A stretch of 64,000 nucleotides of DNA from Cordilura impudica. Lineage: Eukaryota; Arthropoda; Insecta; Diptera; Scathophagidae. Made by a program: the position numbers and the translations under genes. The stretch lies in the NCBI GenBank assembly GCA_963682025.1, contig OY821521.1, positions 57,445,408 to 57,509,407 of the forward strand. Reading direction: 5' to 3'. The notes under the pieces are model-generated. The model did no database searches and had not been told where the DNA came from. It worked only from the letters and a program-made list of their open reading frames with translations. This document shows, one piece after another, positions 22,590 to 33,489 of this stretch (positions are counted from its first letter, which is position 1; each line of letters opens with the position of its first letter).

Positions 22590-23312
22590 TTTTTCCTTGA
22601 GAAATAGATCGCCTGACTTTTTTTCGCAGCTTATTGCTATTTTCCTTTTGGTGAAATATTCAATTAGTTTTCTAAGTGCTAGTTGTAAGATGATATTGGA
22701 AGATAATTTAGTCGAACATAATATTGTTGTGTCGTCAGCAAATATGGACATAACACAGTTTTCTATAGTCGGAATATCGGCCGTATATATGTTATACAGA
22801 ACTGGTGATAAGCAAGATCCCTGTGGGCAGCCAGCATTTATGTTGAACAGACTCGAATGGACAGATCTGATGTACACCCTGAAAGACCTGCTCCTTAGGA
22901 AATTTCGGATAATTTTTATAATATTTGGAGGGAAGTTTAACCTTATTAGCTTAAAAATCATACCTTCGTGCCATACTGAGTTTTGTTTCTCAAAATTTGG
23001 CTTAACAATATTTCTTATTCTAACTAAAGGATGTATAGTGTTGTGTTACCTACGGAATCCAAACTGCTGAGGTGGCAAAATGTTGTTTTCGTCTTATTAC
23101 ATTCCCTTTATTACATTCACTAGCACCTTGGTAATGGAAGACAATAAACTATTGGGACGATATGACGATGGGGAATCAGAAGGTTTATTGGGTTTCTTAA
23201 TGGCAATGACCTTTTCCTCTTTGAACTGTTCGGGAAAATAACCCAATTTAATTGCCTTAAGCAGCGCGGAAGGGATTTAAGGCAATTGTTATTTATGTCG
23301 TCAGCACCGGGT
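22590..23312 (-). pseudogene. LINE-1 reverse transcriptase palm (pseudogene)
   Basis: Minus-strand frames give AIKLGYFPEQFKEEKVIAIK, KPNKPSDSPSSYRP, SLLSSITKV, PPQQFGFR and, in the open segment 22578-22961, FKLIRLNFPP, NINAGCPQGSCLSPVLYNIY and the catalytic FADDTTIL. The last residues before the C4 junction are ISCEKKSGDLFLKEKK, where Jockey RTs have an NxxKTxxxxFTxxR stretch. Two stops near NVIKGM and a frameshift upstream of 22961 kill it. The protein would copy element RNA at nicked target DNA. Confidence 0.85.
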
Positions 23313-23314
23313 GA

Positions 23315-24004
23315 TTATCTTGCCTGAAGACCCTTAATTATTGAATTTAAATTGTCGTAATTAGTCTGGACTTGATTCAATCCTGAGTTGAAATTAAATT
23401 CGTGGATGGTGTCCCTTACTTGGTTCTCCGCAGCAGAGTCAGTGAAATTTGCAGTGTCGGTATGATTACATAAAAAGGTTTTACCCAATAATTCACCTTT
23501 CTCAGCAGTTGTTGAGGATCGTGAGTTTTTATCCTTCAAAATTGGAATGTTCCTAAATTTTTCCCCTATGATTTTTGTCAGGTTCCAAAAAGGGGGAGAC
23601 CCCTTGTCCAATGTAGCTAATAATTGATTCCATGACGAATTGCTGAAATCTTCAATCTGCCACCTTATTACAGAATTTAAAATTTTTAATTCATAGTAAT
23701 CGCTAGTATCTCTACAACGGAGCCAATTTCGACGATGGTAGTTCCGCCTCTGAATTAGGGATTTCATTTGTCTTGGCAACTGTTTGTAAACATTCTTCCT
23801 ACATTTCAGTGGTACACTATAAACAATTGCCGCATCTAAGGTATACATAAAATGTTCCAAAGCTGAGTCAATTAACTCAGAGTTAGTAGCTGCGCCTTCG
23901 ATAGGAGGAATAAGATTTCTGTTTATAAATCGCGAGAATCTATGCCAGTTTGCATTTTTAGAATCGAAAAATCTCACTTCTGTGCAATCACAACGACTTT
24001 TCAC
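23315..24004 (-). pseudogene. LINE-1 ORF2 inter-domain segment, 229 codons open
   Basis: An uninterrupted 229-codon minus-strand frame. Residues NWHRFSRFINRNLIP, then AIVYSVPLKCRKN, LPRQMKSLIQRRNYHRRNWL, DYYELKILNSVIRWQIEDF and WNLTKIIGEK fit the segment between the endonuclease and RT of Jockey-like ORF2 proteins (the IPL, LP..L..LI..RN..RR.W..R pattern). It has no endonuclease in front, as expected for 5' truncation. It is open but useless alone. The first Met is not a real start. Confidence 0.8.
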
Positions 24005-24429
24005 GGATATTGTTTAAAGGATCACAGATAATTGAGCCATATTAAAGTATATATCTTACGAGGAATATATTTATCTATTTAATGATATAGGGATCAGTAA
24101 ATTCCTTGGCCTATCGCTCAATAAAAGCAAGTACGCCTCTAGTTTTATTGACCGTCATATAGTTGTGTGAAATTAAACTCAGTTTTGTATCGAGTAAAAT
24201 CAGCAGATCCAGAACGGTTGTTCACACAGGCAGTAGTGTACATTTATGTAGTTTCTTCTTGAAAATCGCATGTACGTATTTACATTTTTTCATCTTTAAT
24301 TCCATTAAGTTTATATTGCACCACGTAAAGAAGTTATCAAGGTCCTTCTATAGATATATATGATCAGACTCTTCATTGAATGTATGGAAGATTTTAACAT
24401 CATCAGCATATATTGATATACAGGATGTA

Positions 24430-24910
24430 TATGTGTGCTTCGCTATCTCCCCCCCCCCCACGCATCCTAATAAAAGGGCTCACGCAAAGCCCCAAGGCTC
24501 TCATTATTACAGTACACCAGATATATGACATTTATTATATACTTTGTATGGGGGTGCCACGCTCCTGCCCATTTTTTTTCCTGAATACTCAAGTTAATAA
24601 TAGATGCCCTAAGACAAGTTTGCAAAGCTGTCTTTGTCATACTACTCACTTATCTCATCCCGCCCATTTCCGGCATATGTACTAAAATTAATAATAGGTG
24701 ACCTCACACTAATTTGCAAAGCTCTCCCTATGCCAGTACTCAATATATATGATATTAAAAATTTACCTTGTATGGGAGGTGCCACGCCCACTAAAAATAT
24801 TAGTTATATTAATGCTAATATTAAGGCTCCGCAGATATGGAAGATCAGACGAGTTATTACGGAGATTAACTCCTACAAACAAACACACATTACCTCTTTA
24901 TTATATTAGT
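24430..24910 (+). mobile_element. F1: GC-box-rich element inserted in the LINE-2 RT
   Basis: It contains two degenerate units with GTATGGGAGGTGCCACGCCC or GTATGGGGGTGCCACGCTCC, TAATAATAGGTGACCTCACA and GCAAAGCTCTCCCTATG. It ends in AACAAACACACATTACCTCT and a TATATTAGTATATA tail. The same unit is tandem at 63030-63960. RT motifs GVPQ and ADDVKIF lie on either side, so it interrupts LINE-2. A run of about nine C at 24452 is notable. Confidence 0.65.
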
Positions 24911-25144
24911 ATATATTGGAAAATTTTATAATTTTCGGAAATCGATTATGAATTGGACCCAGATGGCTGTGTTGGGGAACTCCTGAAAGAACATTTATAT
25001 TTCTAGATGTTTTTTTTATATTTAACATTCTGTGTCTATCACGTAAGTCTGATTTGTTCCAATTTAGACTATCGGAAGCAAACCAATGCATTGGAAGGTT
25101 GGAGGGGGGGATGGGGGGAAAGGCGAACCAATAGGGCAAAGGAT

Positions 25145-25635
25145 TCAACAATATCATCTGTATATATGGCCGGTATAGGTATTCAGGAATCGGATACTCT
25201 TTATGTTCTAAGCATGAGAATTCAATGTGATGTTCGCTAGAACGAGCATTTTTTTCAAGTGTTGAAAAGAGCATTCAAGTGTGTTGGTTTTCGAAAACGA
25301 AACAAAAATTTCTTCACTCCCTCTGATCTCCTTAAAATCTGAACCACTTACATCCGAACTAAAATGGAATACAACTCCCATATATGGGCAGGAGCTTCAA
25401 AGTCTAGTTTAGAGCTACTGGACTGTGTACAAAGGAGGGCGTTGATGTCTCTTGACTCATTGGAACATCGCCGGAATGTGGGTTGTGTAGCACTGTTCAA
25501 TAGTTACTGCCACTTGAAATGTCCTTCTGAGATTAGCAAACTTATTCCAAGTGCCCGAGTTTCTGTTCGCTCTACCCGCTTCTCCAGTAGATATCATCCA
25601 TTAGTCGTCTATTGTCCAGTTGACCGCACAACACA
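25145..25635 (+). pseudogene. LINE-3: RT C-terminal fragment, plus strand
   Basis: Plus-strand frames give YMAGIGIQESDTLYVLSM, VLKRAFKCVGFRKRNKNFFT, then in an open stretch at 25364 MEYNSHIWAGASKSSLELLD, CVQRRALMSLDSLEHRRNVG and LIPSARVSVRSTRFSSRYHP. YxSHIWAGA followed by LLDxVQRRA and HRR is a known C-terminal order of insect non-LTR polymerases. It is opposite in orientation to LINE-2 and unrelated to it. It breaks off into A7. Confidence 0.72.
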
Positions 25636-25708
25636 AATATATTTGGTAGTTACAAACATCACCATAAAGTCATTATACCCAGACCACATAGTGGTATAGG
25701 GTATAAAA
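25632..25708 (+). mobile_element. A7: terminal fragment of a mini-me-like element
   Basis: Only the last ~75 bp are present: TTGGTAGTTACAAACATCAC, AAAGTCATTATACCCAGACC and ACATAGTGGTATAGGGTATA. It abuts the LINE-3 relic. Confidence 0.75.
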
Positions 25709-26030
25709 AAACTCCCAAATTTGGATCTCAAGAACATGTTTTAACATTTTCACTGCTATGGGCTTTACAAAATATTTGGGCTTCGATCAAAAAAAGAGTG
25801 AATTTTATAGAATTTAATATGCCTGGCAGTAAAACGTCAACTGATGTGATTCAGTTGGTTTACTGTCTGGGCAAAACAGTGCAATAATAATTCGAAAATT
25901 TTTAACAATACGGACGACTTTCAATATATTAAATCGTGCAGAACAGGAAGGTTAACTTGAACGTTAGACTTCAATAGGGCACCCAAGTAAGATTTCGGAG
26001 AAAGTATAATCATTTTACGAAGAAAGGTGG
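25709..26030. other. Unassigned DNA containing a 52-nt hairpin
   Basis: An imperfect stem of about 22 bp (25821-25872, GCCTGGCAGTAAAACGTC against GGTTTACTGTCTGGGC) is the only structure I see. No coding signal. Confidence 0.4.
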
Positions 26031-26039
26031 AACTTAATA

Positions 26040-26700
26040 GTAAGAGTAGTGCCTGGTTTTTACTATGTCATATAAGTAGTATATTTATGGCGTTCCTAAA
26101 TCAATTTTCTAGTACATTTGGATGCTACGATGAGAAAATTACGAGATGTCAGTTGAGGTATATGAGTAGTATATTTATGGCGATTCTAAATCAATTTTCT
26201 AGTACATTTGGATGCCACGATGACCTTCCAATTGTCACCGCAAGTAGTATCACAGAGGGCACTGCGATCGTTTTTAAGTAAGCAAAGTCACAAACCTAAA
26301 TGCAGTTTTCCATCCAGTTTTGAATGGCCGTCTTGCTGTTATTATTTACGTTCAGAAACCTAAATTCTGAACATGAATAATAATTATAGTTAATGATTGA
26401 TTCAAACAATATGAAAACTGATTCAAACTATTGAAAAACAGCATTTAGGTTTCTGAACATGAATAGTAACAGCCAGAGTGTGATTCAAAACTGGATGAGA
26501 AAATGCATTTAGGTTTGTGACTTTGCTTACAAAAAAAAAAAAAAAAACAATCGCAGTGCCCTCTGCGATACTACTTGCGATGACAATTGGAAGTTCATCG
26601 TATCATTCAACTGTATTAGAAAATCGATTTAGAAACGCCATAAATATACTTCTCATATATATACCTCAACTGACATCTCCTAATTTTCTATTACTTACGT
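26040..26700. mobile_element. Element Q: foldback element with ~200-bp inverted arms
   Basis: Left arm 26134-26330 and right arm about 26430-26690 are inverse copies sharing AGATGTCAGTTGAGGTATAT, TATTTATGGCG, AAATCAATTTTCTAGTAC, GTATCACAGAGGGCACTGCG, GCAAAGTCACAAACCTAAAT and TCAGAAACCTAAA. The left arm has an additional direct duplication of a 90-bp piece (units at 26075 and 26165). The loop is ~100 bp and non-coding. The right arm carries a run of about 17 A where the left has few. Confidence 0.8.
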
Positions 26701-27588
26701 TTGTATTACATATTATAAACTAACATAAACATACTATCAACATGCTGGCAATTTCAATTTAGATGTCAAATATTGCCAGAGGTCGTAAATAACAAGATAT
26801 TACAACCCATTTTCATACAATTGACAATAATGGACATCAACTGACATTGAAAAAAGCATAGTGAAAATCAAACATAAGACAGACCTTGATCGAAAAAAAC
26901 TTTACCTAAAACCCAAAGCTAAGAGATTGTCTTTTGCTAAAATCCACACTCCAAACCTCATGACTACTGGGATGCTGTTGATTCTGTGATGAGATGAAAA
27001 TGGTGATCTACTATGATCATGCTCCTAATGGAAAGTCAAAATATAACTGTAACTGCGAAAATTGGAAAACTTTCGGCCATAGTTTGGATACGCAACAATG
27101 CTTAGCAATTTTAAAGTGTCAACTAATTAACAGCGGGTATAAATCTTATGCTGGTAAAAAGCCGCAGTTTAAATTGGCTGGTAAAAAGCCGCAGTTTAAA
27201 TTTTTATCAAGATAATGATAATAAGAAAACGGCGCATGTGGTAAGGTCTTGTCTGCTCTGCAACTGTAGCAAAGTGTTGAATACACCTGCCCAATGTCCA
27301 GACCTTCGGTTCTAATTTTTGATTCGTCATTTTACAATGTATTGTTGATAATATGTTTTTAATTTGATATGTTGTTATACAATTTTTTTATGAAAACCTG
27401 TCTTGAAAACACCATTACAAAGCTTTTTCAATTGTTACAAACAAGAAACCTTGTATCTACTTACAGCTCACTTAATTACATGAAAAAATATTCTTATTTA
27501 TTTTCTGGCCAAATCACGGAAAATGAGTTAAACCGTTTCCTGATACTACATGAAGGAGTTGGAGACTTTATATGCTATTTTACTGTCA
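26701..27588. other. Unassigned DNA with a 27-bp tandem duplication
   Basis: A 73-codon plus-strand frame at 26994-27215 contains two copies of AGKKPQFKL, encoded by a 27-bp direct repeat at about 27148-27201. I recognise no family and do not call it a gene. No other signals. Confidence 0.4.
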
Positions 27589-27915
27589 CCTATAATATAA
27601 ATAGGCTGGGTGATTTCTTGTGACCGATATTTTGTTCTACTGTTTTATTTCGATTTTGACCAAACGTATATTATTTGAAAGGTATTTCTTTTTAGCCGTT
27701 TTGTAGATTTACAGATTTCAAATTTTTTTCCATTATTTTAAGTAAATTGCATTTAAAGTTGCTACTAACACATACATAACATTATACAATGCTATGTGTG
27801 TGTTTATTAAACTTGTTAATGTTTTTGCAATAAAAATTAGTTTTTTTGTGTTGATTTGTGAATTGGATATAATTGATTATCATACCTTCGGGGTCTTTAT
27901 TTAATGAAAAAATAA
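27589..27915 (+). mobile_element. B7: Helitron-like element, 3' end lost
   Basis: It begins CCTATAATATAAATAGGC (5' TC mutated to CC) and follows the B consensus to GGGTCTTTATTTAATGAAAA. It then dissolves into T-rich sequence without the hairpin and CTAG. Confidence 0.75.
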
Positions 27916-29235
27916 ATTTTTTTTTTATTTTTCATAAAAAACAAAAAAAGTTCAAAAAATGTCATCGAAAATATTTTCAACAAATTTATTTTGCTTTAAA
28001 TAACTTCATCAAATATCTTTTTGATCGTACAAAATATTTCTTAGTTTATACTTAAATATTTTGGCACACTTCCCCTTTAATATTTCATCTACCTGTTTCA
28101 CTTCAAGCTAATAAGACCCTTGAAACTTTAACAAACAAAATTTGTTTAACAAAAAAAAAATTGAAGAAAAAAAATTTTTTTATGACTTTAAACAGCCTAT
28201 TGAAAGAAAAAAAAAACAACAACAAAACATTAACAAGCCGGCATTACCATCAAACTTGGGTTAATAACCACATTAAAGTACGAGTATGTATGTTTGTTTT
28301 ATCTATGCAAGCGTGTATGTTTGCAGTTCTAATCACGTCTTTTCACTCACTACATATATGACGCTTTTTTAACTTATACACACAATTCTTGGAATACTCG
28401 TACATATGATAGCTATTCATTCATTATTAGTGATGTAGTTTCCACGTCTGGCCAAGATAAAGAAATAAACAAACGATTCATACAAAATTTAAACTAAACA
28501 TAATGTTAGTGGAATGTTTGTGTCTTTTTTCGATCGGTCTCTCTTTTATGTACTCATATTATAGTTTTGCTCCGTTGATTATAAATGTCTTTTGTCTTGT
28601 CTTGCGTTAAACGTCATTTGCTTTCTTTTCATAAAGTATTTTTTTTTTTTGTAAATTGTCAGATCTTTTTATATTTAAAAACTCGTTTAGCTAAACAATG
28701 GGCCTACAAATGGCTATGTTTTTACTCTAGTCAATATCAATATCTGATTTAATTTAACAATGTCCATCCGTCCTTCCGTCTAACAATATATGTATCCGCT
28801 TGTTTAGACAGATATTTCATTTTTCTTAAACGGTCAAGTTTCAGAATATATAAAATCTAGGTCAAAAAATTTAATTGTATTTTCAAGGTCAAAGTCCATA
28901 TATAAAAAAAAATAATATATTACAACCAAATTTTAATTTTTGTATGGAGTTTCATTTTTAAAAATGGTGAGTCCAAATTATTTTCAGAATACTTAAATCA
29001 TTTTGGCAAAAAAAAAACTGAGTGCATAATATTTTCAAAATAAGACCTTAAATATTAAAATTTTTGTAAATAATATTATTTTTTTTTTCTTTTTCGAGAA
29101 AAATTAAAACAAAATGGTTTTTCATAAAGATTACTATTGGTGACACAAAAACATATACTAAAACGTTTAAAAATGTTATAATAGAACATTAAAATTCTAA
29201 AATTTAATTTAATTTTGTTTACATCTTTTCATTTG
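27916..29235. other. AT-rich DNA with a mini-me-like trace
   Basis: Around 28735-28855 the order TATCTGATTTAATTTAACAA, GTCCATCCGTCCTTCCGTC and TTAAACGGTCAAGTTTCAGA indicates an old mini-me relative in inverse orientation. The part from about 28240 to 28640 looks non-repetitive. No gene seen. Confidence 0.4.
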
Positions 29236-29960
29236 TATACCCTATACCACTATGTGGTTTGGGTATAATGACTTTGTGCTGCTGTTTGTAACAACCAAAA
29301 ATATTTGACCTAGACCCATCTTTAATTATACCGGTCGAATCAGAATCACTTTTTGAGTTGATTTAACAATGTCCGTCCGTCCGTTCGGCCGTCTGTGTGT
29401 CCATGTAAACCTTGTAATCAAACTGCAGATCGCAAATATCAATATATTTGGTATGTAAGCTTTCGTCGGCCATGGACTGAACCCTGTTGAAATTGGTGAG
29501 AATCGGTCAATGTTCAGACCTAGCCCCCATACAAATGACCCCTATAAAATCGACATAAATTGACATAAGATCCAAATTGTCGTATAGATCTTAGTCAAAT
29601 TGGGTTTGTATATGTTTATTACATCCATTAATCAGTAGTTCAAAAATACCCCCTACAGGAAAATTCTTCTTTAATCTTCACTTAAATCTATCACAAAACA
29701 AAAATATTGTACAGATTTTTCTCAAATTTGGTTTGTATATATTTTTTCAAAGTAGAAGTGACTTTACCAAATATGGTCAGGAGCGGTCCATTTTTCGACC
29801 TAGTCCCCATTTAAATATAGTATCATAAAAATGACACTCAAATTTGGTTTATGCATAGTTGCTATATCCAATTAGTTGGACCGAATAGATAGGGTCTCTT
29901 TACCATGGTATAGGGTATCGTATAGTCGGGCTAGACCTACTATAATTTTCGTAATTGTTT
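29236..29960 (-). mobile_element. A8: near-full mini-me/DINE-1-like element
   Basis: Both termini are present in inverse orientation, but the palindrome is damaged (GGGCTAGACCTACT). A small deletion has removed the GATATGAACTTTTTCATATC segment near 29820. The microsatellite block is GTCCGTCCGTTCGGCCGTC. Confidence 0.82.
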
Positions 29961-30024
29961 TAATTAAATAAAGGCAAAAAGAAGTGCATATATGGATTAA
30001 GACCACTAACAAACAAAATATTTA

Positions 30025-30367
30025 TCTATAATATAAAAAGGGTAGGCGATTTCTTGTGACCGATGTTTTGTTCTACCGTTTTATCCCGATGTTGACCAAA
30101 CGTATATTGTTTGAAAGGTATTTCTTTTTAGCCGTTTCGCAGATTTACAGATTCTTAATATTATACAATAATATTATACAATATTATACAATGCTATGTG
30201 TGCGTTTATTCAATTTGTTAATGTGTTTGTAATAAAAATGAGTTTATTTTTTGTGTTGATTTGTGAATTGGCTATAATTGATTAGCATACCTTTAGGGTC
30301 TTTATGTAATGAAAAAATAAAATTTCCTAGGATTTGCACTCAAATTTCGAAGGCTGGAATCTGCTAG
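30025..30367 (+). mobile_element. B8: Helitron-like element
   Basis: It runs from TCTATAATATAAAAAGGGTA to CTAG at 30367. It has an internal triplication of AATATTATACAAT near 30170 and a ~40-bp deletion where other copies carry the GCATTTAAAGTTGCTAC segment. Confidence 0.82.
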
Positions 30368-30578
30368 GATATTATAATTACTCTAAATTTTATGATTTTT
30401 AAATAAATTCGATTTTTTATAATTTATTTTAATGGAAAAAAAATTCTAAATTAAATTGGATTATTAAATAAGAGCATAGGAATCTTTAAGTCTGCTAATA
30501 AATATAAACAGTTTTAGACACAAATAAAAAACTTGAAAAATGTTGAAATTTTTAGTTTTTAATTTATTTTATATATAT

Positions 30579-30979
30579 CGCACCTGCACCTCTAAAGTGA
30601 CTCAAAATTTACAAATTTTCAGTAGAGGCAAAATACGTTTTTTTTTTAAATATTTACTATAAAATTTAAAAACAGTTGTTTCATTGTAAAGAATTGAGAA
30701 TAATAAGTATACAACAGTAGTTGGTTTTGCGATTTTTTCAGTGATCATCAAAAATAACAAGTTTTTTGGGTGGAACTCAAAATATGTCTTTTTAGTCGAT
30801 TCTAAAGAAGCCACTCTTATAACGCAAAGAGGGTTACAACTGTATTTTTTTTTTGCGAAAGACTAGAAAAATCGATGTAAGATTTTTACAGTGGATAGAT
30901 ATGACCACTGTGATCGTTTTCTTGCAAAAAGTTAAAATTTAAAATTTTTGAGTTGACTCACTTTAGAGGTACAGTTGCG
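30579..30979. mobile_element. D1: 401-bp TIR element, empty of E and C5
   Basis: Termini CGCACCTGCACCTCTAAAGT and its inverse (ACTTTAGAGGTACAGTTGCG) enclose 401 bp, flanked by ATAT on both sides (30575-30578 and 30980-30983). The left TIR has lost a few bases of the AGTCAACTC segment. D1 contains no coding sequence. It is collinear with D2 once E and C5 are removed, so it is the reference empty site for both insertions. Confidence 0.85.
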
Positions 30980-31047
30980 ATATCTTCCTTTTTTGTTAAA
31001 AAATAAAAAATTAAATTAATTTTTTTCATCAAAAAATAATATGTTAC

Positions 31048-32380
31048 CAGCTTTATTATTTTCTATAAAAAAAGATCTTATTTTCGATCTTTATCATTTT
31101 AGTGATTGAGTTTGAAATTATTCAGGCTCAAGATCAAATGTTTTTACTTTAAATAAAGCAAAAGCATTGCCACATTTGTTTCAGGGATTGATCTATACAA
31201 TTATTAAAACAAGTAAGAAAATTATAGTCGGTCTAGACCGACTATACGATACCCTATACCATGCGTTTAGAAACCCTATCTCTTAGGCCCAACTAACTGG
31301 ATATTGAAAATAAGCAAAAACCAAATTTGAGTGGGATTTTTATTATTTTTTTTGGCCGCAGATATGATGCTATATCTATAAAGGGACTATGTCCAAAAAT
31401 GGACCGATCCTGATCATGTTTGTTAAAGTCTCTTGTATTTTGCAAAAATATGTACAAACAAATTTTGAGAAGAATCAGTGCAATATTTTTGTTTTTTAAT
31501 AGATTTAAGTGAAGATCGGGAAGCAGCTCTATATGGGGTCAAAGGGATCATTTTTGGACTACTCATTAGTGGATGTAATGAATGCATACAAACCCAATTT
31601 GAGTAAGATCTATATGACAATTTGGATCTTATGGCAATTTATGTCGATTTCATATGGGCAATTTGTATGGGGGCTAGGTCTGAACATGGACCGATTCTCA
31701 CCAATTTCAATAGCGTTCATCCCATGGCCGATAAAAGCTTACGTACCAAATTTCATCAAAATATATTCATATTTACGACCTGCAGTTTGATTACAAGCTT
31801 TACATGGACACACAGACGGACGGACGGACGGACGGACGGACGGACGGACATTATTAAATCAACTCAGAAAGTGATTCTGATTCGATCGGTATAATTAAAG
31901 ATGGGTCTAGGTCAAATATTTTTGGTTGTTACAAACAGCAGCACAAAGTCATTATACCCAAACCACATAGTGGTATAGGATATAAATACGGAGGGCTAAC
32001 GCTAAATGTAAGTTTAGCAAAACCAAATTATTTTTCTCGTCTTTTCAAGACAAAAACAAACATGTATATTATAGTATGCAATGTGTACTTATATACAAAC
32101 ATATTTGTTTCAAAGTTGTTTTATATTTTAGTTTGTCATATTGGAAGAGGCTTAAATAGTATAACTTTTGCTTGAATTCTCAGTTGGTTGTTTTCAGCAA
32201 ATATATATGAATTTAACTTTTTTCAAAACAAACTATCTACTGCTTTGTGTTACTGATGAGAGTTGGTGACTCTTCCCGAAACAGAATATCAATATTTGAA
32301 ACAAATATATCAATGTTTTTACCTTATTTAAAGTAAAAACATTTTATTTTGAGCCTGAATAATTTCAAACTCAATCATTA
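31048..32380 (+). mobile_element. H3: element H split by A9
   Basis: Left arm near 31098 (GTGATTGAGTTTGAAATTAT) and right arm ending near 32380 (TTTCAAACTCAATCATTA) enclose the same loop landmarks as H2: TTGGAAGAGGCTTAAATAGT, a CAGTTGGTTGTTTTCAG segment and GACTCTTCCCGAAAC, in inverse order relative to H2. A9 accounts for 780 bp of the 1.33-kb span. Confidence 0.7.
31206..31985 (+). mobile_element. A9: full-length mini-me-like element in H3
   Basis: Both ends are intact, and the terminal palindrome is perfect. It has the longest microsatellite of the family here (eight CGGA units near 31815). A short deletion removed the AAAAAGTTCATATCG segment near 31365. Confidence 0.87.
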
Positions 32381-32936
32381 TGGTATGTTACCGCAAAAAA
32401 ATATTAGTTTTTATTTTGTATTGTTTAAAATTGAAAAAAAATCGATTTAAAGTTTTATATGCCTTATATCTGAAATAGCCTGATTTAATATCTTTAAAAA
32501 AATATTTATATATTTTTTTTAAATTTATTTATTATTTTTTTTTTTTTTTTTTGTTTGTTAAATATTTTAAAATATTTCGAAATTAATATTTTATCTCTCA
32601 TAAAAAAATTGATCGGCATTTAGGAAAGATTTAAGTGAAAATCGTTATATAGGAACTGTGACTAATATCAATCCCTTACTTTTGTATTTTTTGAGTGACG
32701 ATTTATGAGTACATTAAACACTCATAAACCAAATTTGCTTTTGTTAAAAATTATTATTTTTATACGAACAATCTTGTTGAAGTATTTGAGAATATTAAGC
32801 TAATATTAAATATTGGTTCATTTTACCCCAAGAAAACAAATAGTTAAAGTTCCACAAATTTTCAAAGAATATTATTTTCATATGGTCTTATCAAGTTTCA
32901 TCGAAACAAAATCTTAAGACCAGATTTATATTAAAA
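32381..32936. other. AT-rich unassigned DNA
   Basis: A T-run occurs at about 32532-32551. No coding or repeat landmark was recognised. Confidence 0.4.
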
Positions 32937-33475
32937 CAAGCTGAACCCGGTTTACTGCGCTACCCCTCATCGTTATAAAATAAAACAAAATAAAAAAAAA
33001 TATTTATCATTAACAAAATATTTATCATTATCATTATTGCAATGCTTTAGGATGTACAATATTTTTAGTTTGTCTATCTGGAGCATAAGCATATAAGTCG
33101 GTGGGTTTCCCTACACGTGAGCATGCAACATAAAGCTGTCCATGCGAGAAACATGGACTTGCTAAATTTAAGCCGCAAACTTGAAGAGATTGACCTTGAG
33201 CTTTGTTAACAGTCATCGCAAACGCTAATCGAACAGGAAATTGTAATCGTTTGAAGTCGAATGGTAAATCAGTTGGGATCATTGGAATGCGTGGCGAAAG
33301 TACATCCGTTCCTTTATATTTTCCTGTTATAATGGTCGCTTCTATTAAATTATTTAGCATTTTTTACTGCAAGTCGAGTGCCATTGCAAAGCCGTGGTGG
33401 ATCGATATTACGCAGTAAAATAATGGCCACTCCAATTTTGAGTTGTAGCACATGTGGTGGAAAGCCTGGCACATC
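32937..33475 (-). mobile_element. Helitron 3' end with helicase relic
   Basis: Minus-strand helicase sequence (33034-33475) is followed ~95 bp later by GGTAGCGCAGTAAACCGGGT, then TCAGCTTG, at 32937. This resembles the CCGGGTCAGCTAG-type 3' terminus of insect Helitrons, with CTAG mutated to CTTG. It is the only coding Helitron sequence in the window. The family B termini are different, so it need not be B's mobiliser. Confidence 0.7.
33034..33475 (-). pseudogene. Helitron RepHel helicase, C-terminal part
   Basis: The minus strand reads GFPPHVLQLKIGVAIILLRN, then IDPPRLCNGTRLAV, a one-base frameshift, then an open 108-codon stretch with EATIITGKYKG, LPFDFKRLQFPVRLAFAMTV, NKAQGQSLQVCGLNL and FSHGQLYVACSRVGKP, ending in KNIVHPKALQ and a stop. 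NKAQGQS and the GQLYVACSRV motif are the last motifs of the Pif1-like helicase of Helitron Rep/helicase proteins. The N-terminal Rep nuclease and helicase motifs I-IV are missing. Confidence 0.85.
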
Positions 33476-33489
33476 AATAATCGAATATA

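Larger units (their letters stand above)
20190..24012 (-). mobile_element. LINE-1: 5'-truncated jockey-like retrotransposon
   Basis: The minus strand carries the segment between endonuclease and RT (23315-24004), RT fingers and palm (about 22590-23300), RT C-terminus (20406-20880) and a 3' UTR. The 3' UTR ends in AATAAAATTGAATTGAATGG near 20200. A 1.7-kb block of C elements (20881-22590) splits the RT. The 5' end is truncated within the protein and joins LINE-2 sequence at about 24012. It is younger than LINE-2 and older than C3/C4. Confidence 0.8.
19527..25075 (-). mobile_element. LINE-2: non-LTR retrotransposon hosting LINE-1 and F1
   Basis: Read on the minus strand, reverse transcriptase motifs appear in order: SGVPQHSHLGPI (near 24950-24985), ADDVKIF (24387-24407), then INLMELKMKKCKY, FTDPYIIK and YGSIICDPLNNIRE down to about 24012. 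LINE-1 then interrupts. LINE-2 resumes near 20180 with KFLLSCLRYFSYNP-like, LASYASRLALATLKSRR, FNVPQRRTRYIHPLSIPV and NYANVDPLRRL, and stops at 19841. The 3' UTR is the palindrome at 19535-19840. Stops and shifts make it dead. The RT core is also split by element F1. Clade: CR1/Jockey-like by motif style, not resolved. Confidence 0.72.

Noticed and set aside
22549..23070. 173-codon plus-strand frame
   Set aside because: It is antisense to the LINE-1 RT, whose minus-strand motifs (FADDTTIL, CPQGSCLSPVL) explain the sequence.
26994..27215. 73-codon frame with AGKKPQFKL twice
   Set aside because: The internal repeat comes from a 27-bp DNA duplication; no family and no homologous copy seen in this window.
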